Of a DNA stretch of 63,124 nucleotides, positions 55,173 to 63,124 are shown piece after piece. Position 1 is the stretch's first letter, and the number at the start of each line of letters is the position of its first letter. The stretch is from positions 1 through 63,124 of the forward strand of contig NZ_JAQOSQ010000022.1 of the NCBI RefSeq assembly GCF_030068455.1, in the 5' to 3' direction. The DNA is from Roseofilum casamattae BLCC-M143. GTDB taxonomy: Bacteria; Cyanobacteriota; Cyanobacteriia; Cyanobacteriales; Desertifilaceae. Below the pieces are notes generated by a model. The model did not search any database, was not told where the DNA came from, and worked only from the letters and a program-made list of their open reading frames with translations. A program made the position numbers and the translations under genes.

Positions 55173-56309
55173 ATGTACAAGGTTCTGATTATAGAGGACG
55201 ATCCTCTGTTTCGGTTAGTGTTAACCAAAGCCCTGAAGAATCAAGGCTATGATGTAACCGTTGCCACGAATGGCGAAGAGGGGTTAGAGCAAGCGAAAAC
55301 GCTCCGCCCTGGATTAATTCTATGCGATTGGATGATGCCTCGCATGGATGGGCTGGAAGTGTGTCGCCAGATTAAGGCCAATCCCCAGCTCGCGACCACA
55401 TTTTTTGTCCTCCTGACGGCTCGCGAAGGAGTGGAAGATCGAGTACAGGGGTTGGATAACGGAGCAGATGACTTTCTCTCCAAACCCATTGAGGTCAACG
55501 AACTGAGAGCGAAAGTGCGGGCGGGATTGCGCTTGCACCAGTTAAATCAAGATTTGCAAACGGCCAAGCAGCATTTGGAAGATGAGTTGATGGAGGCAGC
55601 CGATTACGTGCGTTCCCTGCTTCCTGCTCCCTTATCCGAGCCAGTTTCGATTGAATCTCGGTTCATTCCTTCGAGTCAGTTGGGTGGAGATTGTTTTGAT
55701 TATTATTGGTTAAATGACGATGAGTTAGTTCTCTACATTGTAGATGCTGCGGGCCACGGAGTGGGTTCCGCATTGCTCTCGGTGTCGGTTTTAAACTTTT
55801 TGCGATCGCAATCTCTGTCGGAGGCGGACTTTGCCCACCCGGACAGAGTGTTGCGCGGTTTGAATGAAACCTTTCAGATGGAGAAGCAAGGCGATCGCTA
55901 CTTTACCATCTGGTACGGAGTGTATAACCGGAAAACACAGTTGTTGTCCTATGCTAGTTCCGGCCATCCTCCAGCCATTCTTCTTTCCCCAACAACTGCC
56001 GATTCGGGAAGCGTCGAATACTTGAAAACGCCCGGTTTCCCAGTGGGCATGTTTCCGGAAGTGGAATACACCAGCCAACAGTGCCCGATTCATCCGAAGA
56101 GTACTCTCTACATTTTTAGCGATGGGGTTTATGAAATCCACCAACCGGATGGGACTTTGTGGGGGATAGAGGCGTTGAGCGAGTTTTTAGTGGCTCATCA
56201 ACACCTCCCCTCAGAGCTATTAGATCGCTTGCTCCACTGCATCCATAGCTTAAATCCCAATACAGCTTTAGATGATGATTTTTCTCTGCTAGAGATTAAG
56301 TTTCACTAA
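55173..56309 (+). CDS. Response regulator with PP2C/RsbU-type phosphatase output
   Basis: 378 residues. Residues 1-120 are a receiver domain with the phospho-acceptor Asp52 (LCDWMMPRMDG) and Lys104. A coiled-coil linker follows (about 120-145), and the rest is a SpoIIE/RsbU phosphatase with GGDCFDYY and VDAAGHG (Asp191). Receiver phosphorylation by an unknown histidine kinase would turn on dephosphorylation of a STAS protein. Genes with the same role include HmpU in Nostoc and IcfG in Synechocystis. Confidence 0.92.
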   Translation: MYKVLIIEDDPLFRLVLTKALKNQGYDVTVATNGEEGLEQAKTLRPGLILCDWMMPRMDGLEVCRQIKANPQLATTFFVLLTAREGVEDRVQGLDNGADDFLSKPIEVNELRAKVRAGLRLHQLNQDLQTAKQHLEDELMEAADYVRSLLPAPLSEPVSIESRFIPSSQLGGDCFDYYWLNDDELVLYIVDAAGHGVGSALLSVSVLNFLRSQSLSEADFAHPDRVLRGLNETFQMEKQGDRYFTIWYGVYNRKTQLLSYASSGHPPAILLSPTTADSGSVEYLKTPGFPVGMFPEVEYTSQQCPIHPKSTLYIFSDGVYEIHQPDGTLWGIEALSEFLVAHQHLPSELLDRLLHCIHSLNPNTALDDDFSLLEIKFH

Positions 56310-56350
56310 AATTGGCTCAGGGGGATTTCCTCGCAACAGGAGAAATTAAC

Positions 56351-56671
56351 TCAGGTCTTCTCGTATGCTTTCTCGAAGTCCTCTCGGCTCGTAAAGACTT
56401 CAAAAACCCGATCCATACTGGTGAGTTCAAACAACATCCTGACTTGCTCGTTGATCGAGCAGACAGCCAGTTGCCCGCCATCAGAACGTACGGTTTTCAA
56501 GGCAGCCACTAGAGCACCTAACCCAGAACTATCGATGAACGTTACCTCTTTGAGATCGACAAGAATGATATTAGCGCCGGATTTGACTAACGAATGGACT
56601 TCCTCTCGAAATCGAGCGGCTTTGGTGCTATCTAAAATACCAGAAGGTTGCAGGTGTTTAACTTTACTCAT
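56351..56671 (-). CDS. STAS-domain anti-sigma-factor antagonist
   Basis: 106 residues, single STAS domain. VTFIDSSGLGALVAAL contains the Ser (48-49) that an RsbW-type kinase phosphorylates. It reads towards the convergent PP2C response regulator gene, ending 42 bases from its stop, so phosphatase, kinase and antagonist sit together. Its role would be to switch the RsbW-like protein between partners. Confidence 0.9.
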   Translation of the reverse strand: MSKVKHLQPSGILDSTKAARFREEVHSLVKSGANIILVDLKEVTFIDSSGLGALVAALKTVRSDGGQLAVCSINEQVRMLFELTSMDRVFEVFTSREDFEKAYEKT

Positions 56672-56774
56672 GAGTTTAATCGACAGAGGTCAGCTAGAGG
56701 TCGAGATCCATTAGGATTGGTTTGGATAGGATACTATATTCTAGTTGCTCTAATTCTATCCGGATTCAGATTAG

Positions 56775-57000
56775 CCTTCCAAACCCATGCTGGCATCCCA
56801 GAGATCCATCTGGCTCGCCTCAGGGCAATCCGGAAGAATAGTGCTAGCGAGTGCAAAGGTGGCGAAGGAGTGCTCTGCTATTACAGTACAAATTTGGGAA
56901 TCCTCTATCTTGGGGAGATTTTACCCGATCGCAATCGGCGAATCAATAGAGTCAAATTGCGCTATTACCGCTGTTTACGCCTTGATGCAGATTAATACTG
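56775..57000 (+). other. 329-base gap, no convincing gene
   Basis: Between the STAS gene and the glycosyltransferase gene (56672-57000) I see no recognisable protein. One open frame (56775-57026) reads IWLASGQSGRIVLASAKVA and onwards but would overlap the next gene, has no ribosome site and matches nothing known to me. A decayed partner gene is possible. Confidence 0.2.
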
Positions 57001-57471
57001 ATGATTTTAACTACGGTGGGAACTGAACCCTATCCTTTTAATCGTTTGATGACTTGGCTCGATGTTCTCCTCCAACGAGGATGTATTCAGGAAGAGGCAG
57101 TCGTTCAATACGGTTATTGTACGGTACGGCCGAACCACGGACAATGCTTTGCAGAACTTCCAGAAGATACTCTGAACCAGTTTGGAGTCGATGCTCGTTT
57201 GACGATCGCCGATTGCAATCTTACAGCCCTGCAATGGTGCGATCGTACGACTAAACCTTATATTCTCGTTCCTCGGGCTGAATGTTATAACGAGCATATT
57301 GATAACCGCCAAATTGAGTTTGGCTCGGCTCTGGCTCATGCTGGAGTTCCAATTGCATGGAGTCCTGGAGATCTCGTTCGATTTATTCAGTCTCCGCGAC
57401 GCATTGCTCGCTCTACTCTAATGGCGGTTGCTAATCCACCCTTAAAACGTTCCCTGAAACGAGGAACATAG
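57001..57471 (+). CDS. Alg13/PssE-like glycosyltransferase subunit
   Basis: 156 residues. MILTTVGTEPYPFNRLMTWL and EAVVQYGYCTVRP match the GT28 C-terminal half found in Alg13 and the bacterial PssE, which form the catalytic subunit together with an Alg14/PssD membrane partner. The usual EAGAGS-like nucleotide-sugar motif is weak here; HIDNRQIEFGSALAHAG holds the position of the E/Q residues. No Alg14/PssD gene is adjacent. Position between two STAS genes suggests exopolysaccharide work. Confidence 0.75.
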   Translation: MILTTVGTEPYPFNRLMTWLDVLLQRGCIQEEAVVQYGYCTVRPNHGQCFAELPEDTLNQFGVDARLTIADCNLTALQWCDRTTKPYILVPRAECYNEHIDNRQIEFGSALAHAGVPIAWSPGDLVRFIQSPRRIARSTLMAVANPPLKRSLKRGT

Positions 57472-57565
57472 GTCTCTAAAGGCAATCGAATTTCAGGTCG
57501 ATTGCACTGTCGTCGTTTGTCGTTTAACCGCAATAGCAATTGAGTAGACGACTGTGGAGGTAATT

Positions 57566-58564
57566 ATGAATAGTCCAGTTAGTTCTCCGGAATTTGTAGT
57601 CACTCATCTCGATGAGTGTTGTTTAGTTCAATTATCCAAAAATTTTACGGTAACTCAAGCTGTTGCTTTTAAAGAATTCTTTAAACAACTCTGCGAGGAA
57701 CGAGCTAAGCTTAATCGTGTTGTTTTGGATTTAGGCAAAACAACGTTTATTGATAGTAGCGGTATTGGCGCTCTGGTGGGGAGTTTAAAGATGGCTAAGG
57801 CGCGCGAAATTGAGTTAATTATTTGGAGTTTGCACCCGCAAGTAGATATGGCGTTTGAGTTAACGGGACTCAAACAAGTGTTCGCCATTGATGGCGGAAC
57901 GGAGGCTCTGTTGCCCCCAGAAATTCAGGAGGAGTGCCAAGATTCACCGACCATACATCCATCCGTGCGATCGCCACTCAAACGAGCCATTGATATTGTC
58001 GGCGCTCTAGTGGGTTTAGGGATTACAGCGGTTTTATTCTTACCGATCGCGATCGCCATTACTCTCGACGATCCCGGTCCCATTTTCTTCGGTCAAATTC
58101 GTTGCGGTTGGATGGGGAAACCGTTTAAAATCTGGAAGTTTCGCTCGATGGTAGCCAATGCAGAATCCTTGAAGCACCAGGTTAAAAATGAAGTTAAAGG
58201 TGCATTTTTTAAGAACAAAAACGATCCTCGAGTTACTCGGGTCGGGCGTTTTTTGCGGCGTTCGAGTTTAGACGAACTTCCCCAATTCTGGAATGTTTTA
58301 AAAGGAGAAATGAGCTTAGTAGGAACTCGCCCGCCAACACCAGATGAAATCGAACGGTATGAAATTCCTAAATGGCAAAGATTGGACGTAAAACCAGGGA
58401 TGACGGGAGAATGGCAAGTGAACGGCCGCTCCTCAGTGTGCGATTTTGAAACGGTGATTCAGATGGATTTGCGCTATCAAGAAAATTGGAGCTTGCTCCA
58501 CGATATTAAGCTAATTCTGAAAACGATTATTGTCGTGTTTCAGAAGAATGCTGGGGCCGTTTAG
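57566..58564 (+). CDS. STAS domain fused to a bacterial sugar transferase (phosphoglycosyl transferase)
   Basis: 332 residues from the ATG at 57566, with TGGAGG just upstream. Residues 1-115 form a STAS domain with the phospho-site DSSG (63-66). Residues 136-332 form a WbaP/WcaJ/PglC-type monotopic transferase with a membrane segment (about 145-168), DDPGPIFF (168-175), KFRSM (191-195), the catalytic Asp236-Glu237 pair in SLDELPQFWNVLKG, and SLVGTRPP. It transfers a sugar phosphate to undecaprenyl phosphate, the first step of exopolysaccharide synthesis. Fusion to STAS suggests direct control by an RsbW-type kinase and an RsbU-type phosphatase. Confidence 0.9.
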   Translation: MNSPVSSPEFVVTHLDECCLVQLSKNFTVTQAVAFKEFFKQLCEERAKLNRVVLDLGKTTFIDSSGIGALVGSLKMAKAREIELIIWSLHPQVDMAFELTGLKQVFAIDGGTEALLPPEIQEECQDSPTIHPSVRSPLKRAIDIVGALVGLGITAVLFLPIAIAITLDDPGPIFFGQIRCGWMGKPFKIWKFRSMVANAESLKHQVKNEVKGAFFKNKNDPRVTRVGRFLRRSSLDELPQFWNVLKGEMSLVGTRPPTPDEIERYEIPKWQRLDVKPGMTGEWQVNGRSSVCDFETVIQMDLRYQENWSLLHDIKLILKTIIVVFQKNAGAV

Positions 58565-58638
58565 GCTCGGCCCCATTTGACTTTACCACGCTCTCAATCG
58601 CGCCATCGCAATCTCTGGCGAGTTCCGGGTTGAGTCAG

Positions 58639-58734
58639 CTATCCTCCAGCGGCAAAGGTAAACATCACTAATGCTGATAAAAGAATGCCCGGACTCAAGA
58701 ACACAATTAAGATAAACAGATCGTGAGTATTCAT
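58639..58734 (-). CDS. 31-residue single-span membrane protein
   Basis: An ATG at 58734 opens 31 codons ending TAG at 58639. The peptide begins MNTHDLFILIVFLSPGILLS and continues as a hydrophobic helix ending in FAAGG. Size and character recall small subunits of photosynthetic complexes, but I cannot match it to a named one. It lacks a clear ribosome site. It fills a gap between the STAS-transferase gene and recR. Confidence 0.45.
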   Translation of the reverse strand: MNTHDLFILIVFLSPGILLSALVMFTFAAGG

Positions 58735-58899
58735 GGGAAATAATGGCGATCGCCACAGATAACTCTTTGCTAGGCTAGCCCATCTCTTCTCAAAAACACA
58801 CCTGGATTGAGATTCTTAATCCTAGCTTAAGCCCGGGAACCAATGTTATCCTGGAAAATATAATCGATCGCGCAGTGTTGACGTAATAGGAGAAAAACA

Positions 58900-59496
58900 A
58901 CGGTTTATCCCAGTCCTTTAGCTCGCTTAATCGAGCAATTACAACGACTACCTGGAGTCGGGCCAAAAACGGCTCAACGCCTAGCTCTTCATATCATTAA
59001 ACGTCCCGACAATGAAGTTAAAGCGTTAGCTCAAGCCTTATTAGATGCCAAACAGAATGTAGGACTGTGCCAGCAGTGCTATCATCTTTCTGCCGAACCG
59101 ATCTGTTCCATTTGCCGAAATATGAATCGCGATCGCCAAGTTATCTGTGCTGTCGTCGATTCGCGAGATGTTATCGCTCTGGAGAAAACCAGGGAATATA
59201 AAGGACTGTATCACGTTCTAGGTGGAGTTATTTCCCCCATGGATGGCATCGGCCCGGAGCAACTGACCATTCAAGCCCTCGTCCGGCGAGTCAGCCAACA
59301 AAAAATAGAAGAAGTTATCCTTGCCATTAGTCCGAGCGTTGAAGGAGAAACAACCACCCTCTACATCGGACAATTACTCAAACCTTTCACTCGAGTCACT
59401 CGCATTGCCTTTGGACTCCCTATGGGAGGAGACTTAGAGTATGCCGATGAAGTCACCTTAGCCCGCGCCTTAGAAGGACGGCGAGAGCTAGATTAA
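58900..59496 (+). CDS. recR: Recombination protein RecR, apparent ACG start
   Basis: 198 residues. RecR acts with RecF and RecO to load RecA at gaps. The N-terminus [20 protein letters not shown], the zinc-finger Cys57, 60, 69 and 72, and the Toprim domain ([25 protein letters not shown]) are all in one frame. No ATG, GTG or TTG opens this frame upstream of the conserved start: the codon where family members have ATG is ACG at 58900. AGGAGA sits 6 bases before it and TATAAT lies at 58859-58864. The first in-frame ATG (59122) would remove the N-terminal half. Either ACG is used or the start is lost. Confidence 0.88.
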   Translation, partial: TVYPSPLARLIEQLQRLPGVGPKTAQRLALHIIKRPDNEVKALAQALLDAKQNVGLCQQCYHLSAEPICSICRNMNRDRQVICAVVDSRDVIALEKTREYKGLYHVLGGVISPMDGIGPEQLTIQALVRRVSQQKIEEVILAISPSVEGETTTLYIGQLLKPFTRVTRIAFGLPMGGDLEYADEVTLARALEGRRELD

Positions 59497-59517
59497 CCCT
59501 TCATCAACACCTCGAGA

Positions 59518-60153
59518 TTACTTCAGCTTTTGCTTGACAAAGTTAAAGATTTTCACCACTTGCTGTTTCAGCGGCTCAATTTGTGCGGTTTGTTTTTTCA
59601 AAGCTGTAATTTCTGCCTGCATTTGTGCAATCTGAGCTTTTAATTGCTCCAGTTCGGCCGAAGAAACGCCGCCTCCCGTCGCGGTTTCGGTCGAAGCTGC
59701 CGCACCCGCAGTATCTTGTTCTAGGGGAGGTTGAGGTTTTTTCGACTTGACCATGGCAGCCTTAATCGCCACCATCAATTCTTTTTTCTCAAAGGGTTTG
59801 GGAATAAATTCCCAATACTCAAATGGCTTCTTAATTTTTTCGGTGACCTCTTCCTCGCGACCGGACATGAGAACCAAGGGAATCGTGCGCCAATCCGGAT
59901 GGTTGCGTATTTTCTGAAAAACCTCTAATCCGCTCACTTTAGGAAGAAGAAAATCGAGCATGATTAAGTTAGGATTTTCTGACTGAATCAGTTGCAAGCC
60001 TTCTTCACCATCTTTCGCTTCTTTGACTTCAAAGTTACCTGTCGGTAACATGTCCCTGACGCGCGCTCTAATTACGCGACTATCATCAATAACTAGAATT
60101 TTATGTTGTGCAGGTTTAGTTTGTGCCACAACTGACTCCTCTGACAGTGACAA
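59518..60153 (-). CDS. Response regulator receiver with C-terminal coiled coil
   Basis: 211 residues. A receiver domain (residues about 15-135) with LIMLDFLLPKVSG, followed by a Pro/Ala/Thr linker and a coiled coil (ELEQLKAQIAQMQAEITALK). There is no DNA-binding or enzymatic output. It probably acts by protein-protein contact. Convergent with recR, 21 bases apart. Confidence 0.88.
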   Translation of the reverse strand: MSLSEESVVAQTKPAQHKILVIDDSRVIRARVRDMLPTGNFEVKEAKDGEEGLQLIQSENPNLIMLDFLLPKVSGLEVFQKIRNHPDWRTIPLVLMSGREEEVTEKIKKPFEYWEFIPKPFEKKELMVAIKAAMVKSKKPQPPLEQDTAGAAASTETATGGGVSSAELEQLKAQIAQMQAEITALKKQTAQIEPLKQQVVKIFNFVKQKLK

Positions 60154-60368
60154 TTCGGTAGTGATGCTGAACTAAGCGGATGAAACGGTGGGTTGGCGAG
60201 TGCTGGTTTAATCCATCCTGGCAATCGTTGGGCAACCGAGTCTGACCGTTCTTGGTATTGACAGTGACGATCGCCAGAAATTAAGGATCGCTCTATATTT
60301 CCCTACTATACAGATCATACTAGAATTCTGACCACAATCACTTGTACCCTTTGAGAAGCTACGAACTT

Positions 60369-61289
60369 ATGAATTCCTCTCCGACCCCATCTTCGATCTC
60401 GACCGGCAGCACGAGCAAGGGCGCGCCGAAAAGGCGATCGCCTTTAGTTACTCTGCCTCCTTGGTTGCGCCGTTCCATCGGCAAAGCCAGCGAACTATCC
60501 ACTGTCCAGAGAATTATCAAACAACGGAATATCCACACTATCTGTGAAGAAGGTCGATGTCCGAACCGGGCAGAATGCTACGCTCAGAAAACCGCAACCT
60601 TTTTGCTCATGGGGCCGACCTGCACCCGTGCTTGTGCGTTTTGCCAAGTGGACAAAGGTCATGCGCCCATGCCTCTCGATCCGGAAGAACCTCGGAAAGT
60701 GGGCGAAGCCGTGCAGTTATTGGGCTTAAAATACGTGGTGTTGACCTCAGTTGCGCGGGACGATTTGCCTGACGGCGGAGCGGGATGGTTTGTAACGGTG
60801 ATGGAGCAAGTCCGAACGATGAATCCGGGAACGGAGATTGAGGTGTTAACCCCAGATTTTCGAGGCAAGCGCGAGTTAGTGGTGGAAGTGGCCCGAGGGA
60901 ACCCAGCTTGCTATAACCACAATGTGGAAACGGTCAAACGCTTGCAACGGCCGGTGCGTCGAGGTGGGAAATACGATCGCTCGCTGGATGTGTTGCGCTG
61001 GGTGAAAGAGGTTAACCCAGAGATTCCCACTAAATCCGGGTTAATGCTCGGCCATGGGGAAACGGAAGCGGAAATTATTGAAACTTTGGCAGATTTACGG
61101 GCGATTAACTGCGATCGCATTACCCTAGGTCAGTATATGCGCCCATCTCTAGACCATTTACCCGTACAGAAATATTGGCATCCTGACGAGTTCGAGAAAC
61201 TTGGCAACATCGCCCGCGAGATGGGATTTGCTCATGTTCGTTCCGGCCCTCTAGTGCGCAGTTCTTATCATGCTGGAGAAGAAGAATAA
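60369..61289 (+). CDS. lipA: Lipoyl synthase
   Basis: 306 residues from the ATG at 60369; the TTG nine codons upstream is unlikely. Radical-SAM Cys85, Cys89 and Cys92 (CTRACAFC) bind one 4Fe-4S cluster, and the N-terminal Cys59, Cys64 and Cys70 ([12 protein letters not shown]) bind the sacrificial one. LipA inserts two sulfurs into octanoyl groups on lipoyl domains. The C-terminal SSYHAGEE is as expected. A lipoate-ligase family gene lies at 36892. Confidence 0.97.
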   Translation: MNSSPTPSSISTGSTSKGAPKRRSPLVTLPPWLRRSIGKASELSTVQRIIKQRNIHTICEEGRCPNRAECYAQKTATFLLMGPTCTRACAFCQVDKGHAPMPLDPEEPRKVGEAVQLLGLKYVVLTSVARDDLPDGGAGWFVTVMEQVRTMNPGTEIEVLTPDFRGKRELVVEVARGNPACYNHNVETVKRLQRPVRRGGKYDRSLDVLRWVKEVNPEIPTKSGLMLGHGETEAEIIETLADLRAINCDRITLGQYMRPSLDHLPVQKYWHPDEFEKLGNIAREMGFAHVRSGPLVRSSYHAGEEE

Positions 61290-61314
61290 CTTAACCTCGT
61301 TTGGGATTGAAAGC

Positions 61315-61376
61315 AACCGCGTTTCTGGTTTGACCCCTAGCTAGAAGTCGCATCGGTTGCACCAAACCCGGTTTCT
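61315..61376. repeat. Dispersed hairpin repeat, copy C
   Basis: AACCGCGTTTCT at 61315-61326 and AAACCCGGTTTCT at 61364-61376, about 37 bases apart, after lipA. Its spacer contains AGAAGTCGCATCGGTTG, nearly the same as the spacer of copy A (AGAAGTCTCATCGGTTG), so these are copies of one mobile or dispersed element. Confidence 0.75.
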
Positions 61377-61571
61377 GCCCTCCGATCGAAGTTTCTCATA
61401 GACAGCAAAAAGGGAAGAGAGATAAGCTCCCTTCCCTTTTCCGTTTTCGCCCTTCAACCGCTTGCGCAGCATCTGAGTTTGTTTTTTCAGTTGTCGTTGG
61501 CGGGCAGAACCGCCTTTGCCTTTATCGTTTCTCCCCTTGCGCCGAGGAGATTCCCAGCGTTTGAGTCTCAT
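61341..61571 (-). CDS. Possible small basic protein
   Basis: 76 codons. The first half is very rich in Lys/Arg (RLKRWESPRRKGRNDKGKGG), like a nucleic-acid-binding tail; the last part overlaps the hairpin and the repeat. The C-terminal codons look accidental. An alternative is that only the first 45 residues are conserved. Support is weak. Confidence 0.35.
   Translation of the reverse strand: MRLKRWESPRRKGRNDKGKGGSARQRQLKKQTQMLRKRLKGENGKGKGAYLSSLFAVYEKLRSEGRNRVWCNRCDF
61408..61440. terminator. Strong A/T-flanked hairpin downstream of lipA
   Basis: AAAAGGGAAG (61408-61417) pairs perfectly with CTTCCCTTTT (61431-61440) across a 13-base loop. With A and T runs at both sides, it can stop transcripts from either direction. 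Confidence 0.6.
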
Positions 61572-61576
61572 TCAGT

Positions 61577-61653
61577 CTCCTAGCGTTTGCTATTCGGGTC
61601 ATGGGCGAAGAGAGACTCGAACTCATTCCCACCCTCTTAGCGAAAGCTAGGAG
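61577..61653. other. Inverted repeat with tRNA-tail-like core: candidate integrase attachment site
   Basis: CTCCTAGCGTTTGCTA (61577-61592) and TAGCGAAAGCTAGGAG (61638-61653) are inverted with two mismatches; each arm is also a small hairpin (TAGC, GCTA). The core between them reads, on the minus strand, GAGTTCGAGTCTCTCTTCGC followed by CCA, like the T-loop and 3' acceptor of a tRNA. The rest of a tRNA is missing and the T-stem has mismatches. An integrase gene starts 68 bases further on, a usual arrangement for an att site. Confidence 0.4.
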
Positions 61654-61721
61654 ATCGAACGAGGCTCAATCCTGGACTGCCTTTCACCTGCTTTTGAAAA
61701 AAATAGGCAGAGAATAGGCAG

Positions 61722-62855
61722 ATGTCTAATAATTACATAAATCAGGCTTGGAGTCTAGCTAATGAGTATTTTTGCTCAAATGGCATAGACGCTTCCAAGC
61801 TGGTAGACCACGAACTGGTGAGGGCTTATCTCAAAGCTTGTCAAAAGTCAACACCCAAAGGCGTAAGCATTAGCAAGCAGGGAAACCGACTGTATCTCAG
61901 GTTCAAGACGGCTACTAAGCCAGCGACAGCGAATAATGGCTGTAACGAATCATTTACACGTGATGGCTGTGTAAATGCTCTAGCTAAAGCACTGTCTGTA
62001 TCAGACACTTTAGGGGCTTCAACTTCAGAGTCTGAATTTTGGGAATGGTATGAGTCGGAAATCAAGGAGGTCAAAACTCTTGAAAATGACATCATAACTA
62101 TCGGGCAAGCTATTGACAAAGTAAAGGCTGATTTTTTTGACAATTTTGACAAGTGTGGACGGAAGAGAGGATTGGGCGGTGCAACAAAAGCTTCAGCAAT
62201 GGCATCATATGACGACGCTTATGGTCGCCACCATAGGCGTCTTGACAAAAGGCTGCCATTAACGGCTCAGTCTCTTATAGAACAGGTTGATTCTATATGG
62301 GGGCATCTAGGGTATTCCTCCGGATTCCGTACCGCAAAATCTTCTGTTTGCAAGCTTTTGCGGGCTTATGGGCTGTCTGATGAGGTCAGTAAGTTTAATG
62401 CTCACTTTAAGGGACTGAGGTCGCCAAAAAAGAGGGGTATCCAAGTCATAGATCTTGAATCTTTTCTAGATTTCAGGGCGAGGGTATTGGGAATAAATGG
62501 TTATACTTTGACACCCAAACAACAGGACGCTTTCACTAGCCGTCAAAGCTGGTTTAAGGCGTTTTGTATTAACCTCCTCTATGGCTTTCGAGCTAGCGAA
62601 TTTAAAGCTGTTTTAAACTACGATGAGCCTGTGACTATTGATGGTTATACTTTCAAGGCTCTCCACGACCCAACAAACACTGAGAACATTCTTGTTCTAG
62701 GTGATGGTTTTTGGGTGACTGATACCGCAGGCGAACAGCATTGGATGACTATTAGACATCTCCTAAAACTCTTAAAGCCTGTCAGGGTAATCTTTTCGAG
62801 CTACTTTCAGTTAGGAGTAATTCAGTGCAAATTTAACGATTTTATCAAGGTTTAA
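61722..62855 (+). pseudogene. Tyrosine-recombinase-like integrase, C-terminally truncated
   Basis: 377 codons. The middle has a central core and the catalytic Arg290 in LLYGFRASEFKAVL. The expected HxxR and Tyr at the C-terminus are not present. The frame loses its family look around codon 346 (HWMTI, then unrelated RHLLKLLK) and ends with low-complexity coding, so an insertion has cut the gene near 62760. The IS5-type transposase fragment on the minus strand begins just beyond. Its start ATG at 61722 is beside the candidate attachment site. It is probably inactive. Confidence 0.7.
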
Positions 62856-62927
62856 GTAGTTTGCAATAATTATAACTCGAAAATTATCATGGTATATTTC
62901 TTATCGCTTTACCCATTTTCGCATTTT

Positions 62928-63122
62928 TTAGCTCTCTAAAATTAGCGCCCCAATTCTCCATCTTACTAACCCACATACTACTCGAACTATTCGAGAGTAG
63001 TTCTGACGCCAAAGTCGGAATCTTTCTGCCACTATTCTAAAGCTTTTTATCCGTCTAATTAGGTGTTCAACAAAAATCCTTTCTCTGGCTTTTCGCTGAT
63101 TTTCCTGTTTTTTTGCTGACTC
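62928..63122 (-). CDS. IS5-family transposase, C-terminal part (5' end outside window)
   Basis: Minus-strand translation over 64 codons ends with TAA at 62928-62930. VEHLIRRIKSFRIVAERFRL is the conserved tail of IS5/IS4-type DDE transposases, with the catalytic Glu in VEH. The rest lies outside the window. With the integrase truncation it marks an insertion whose left end should be near 62750-62790. Confidence 0.75.
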   Translation of the reverse strand, partial: ESAKKQENQRKARERIFVEHLIRRIKSFRIVAERFRLWRQNYSRIVRVVCGLVRWRIGALILES

Positions 63123-63124
63123 TA

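Noticed and set aside
56648-56995. 115-codon frame upstream of the Alg13-like gene
   Set aside because: It starts within the opposite STAS gene and has no recognisable motif or ribosome site.
1-63124. CRISPR array
   Set aside because: No regularly spaced repeat of 20-40 bases was seen; the repeats found are pairs or hairpins.

Overview
The window is about 63 kb of a filamentous-type cyanobacterial genome. The evidence is the very high frequency of the HIP1 octamer GCGATCGC, a CYP110-type P450, squalene-hopene cyclase, menC (phylloquinone route), cyanobacterial-style ThyX, Uma2 proteins, giant kinase-ATPase signalling proteins and pentapeptide-repeat proteins. An Oscillatoriales-like filament fits, but the genus cannot be read from the sequence. 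Insertion sequences lie at both edges: an IS630-type transposase at the left and an IS5-type transposase at the right.

Layout. 1-1.0 kb: transposase 3' part and a decayed phosphatase fragment. 1.1-11.8 kb: two tandem 1756-residue proteins with the order Ser/Thr kinase, AAA ATPase, helical repeats, GAF, coiled coil, PP2C/SpoIIE phosphatase; the fragment just upstream is a third, dead copy. 11.8-17.5 kb: ureC, an HtrA/Deg protease, an M48 metalloprotease, a small membrane protein and menC. 17.6-20.6 kb: a 792-residue proline-rich, QR-motif, glycine-rich-helix protein followed at once by a YbjN/type-III-chaperone-like protein, behind a consensus promoter. 20.5-24.3 kb: DUF1802 protein, a decayed phytol/dolichol kinase tail, DUF1295 membrane protein, CYP110 P450 and the intact phytol/dolichol kinase. 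24.3-26.4 kb: thyX interrupted by a large HNH intein. 26.6-35.3 kb: two Uma2 proteins, the TldD/PmbA pair, an acyl-CoA ligase and a STAND regulator. 35.7-39.7 kb: MazF toxin-antitoxin pair, YbjN and lipoate ligase, DnaJ protein, aspartate aminotransferase. 39.9-54.4 kb: pentapeptide protein, squalene-hopene cyclase, GIY-YIG protein, RarD transporter, CoaBC-like protein, an uncharacterised 559-residue protein, IscA/SufA-type protein, TPR protein, argC, PPOX flavoprotein, cysE and several small proteins. 54.5-58.6 kb: a partner-switching and exopolysaccharide locus. 58.6-61.3 kb: a 31-codon membrane gene, recR, a response regulator and lipA. 61.6-63.1 kb: a tRNA-tail-like inverted repeat, a broken integrase and an IS5 fragment.

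Two themes recur. The first is Ser/Thr phosphorylation signalling of the RsbU/RsbW/SpoIIAA type: three PP2C phosphatases, one RsbW-like kinase, one free STAS protein, and one STAS domain fused directly to a sugar-phosphate transferase. That fusion suggests surface polysaccharide initiation is switched by protein phosphorylation. The second is duplication and decay: the phosphatase array with a gene-conversion tract, the duplicated kinase tail, a dispersed hairpin repeat and the broken integrase.

The most promising undescribed systems are the QR-motif protein with its chaperone-like partner (a candidate contractile-injection cargo pair) and the STAS-glycosyltransferase switch. recR appears to begin with ACG instead of ATG. 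I saw no rRNA, no intact tRNA and no CRISPR array.
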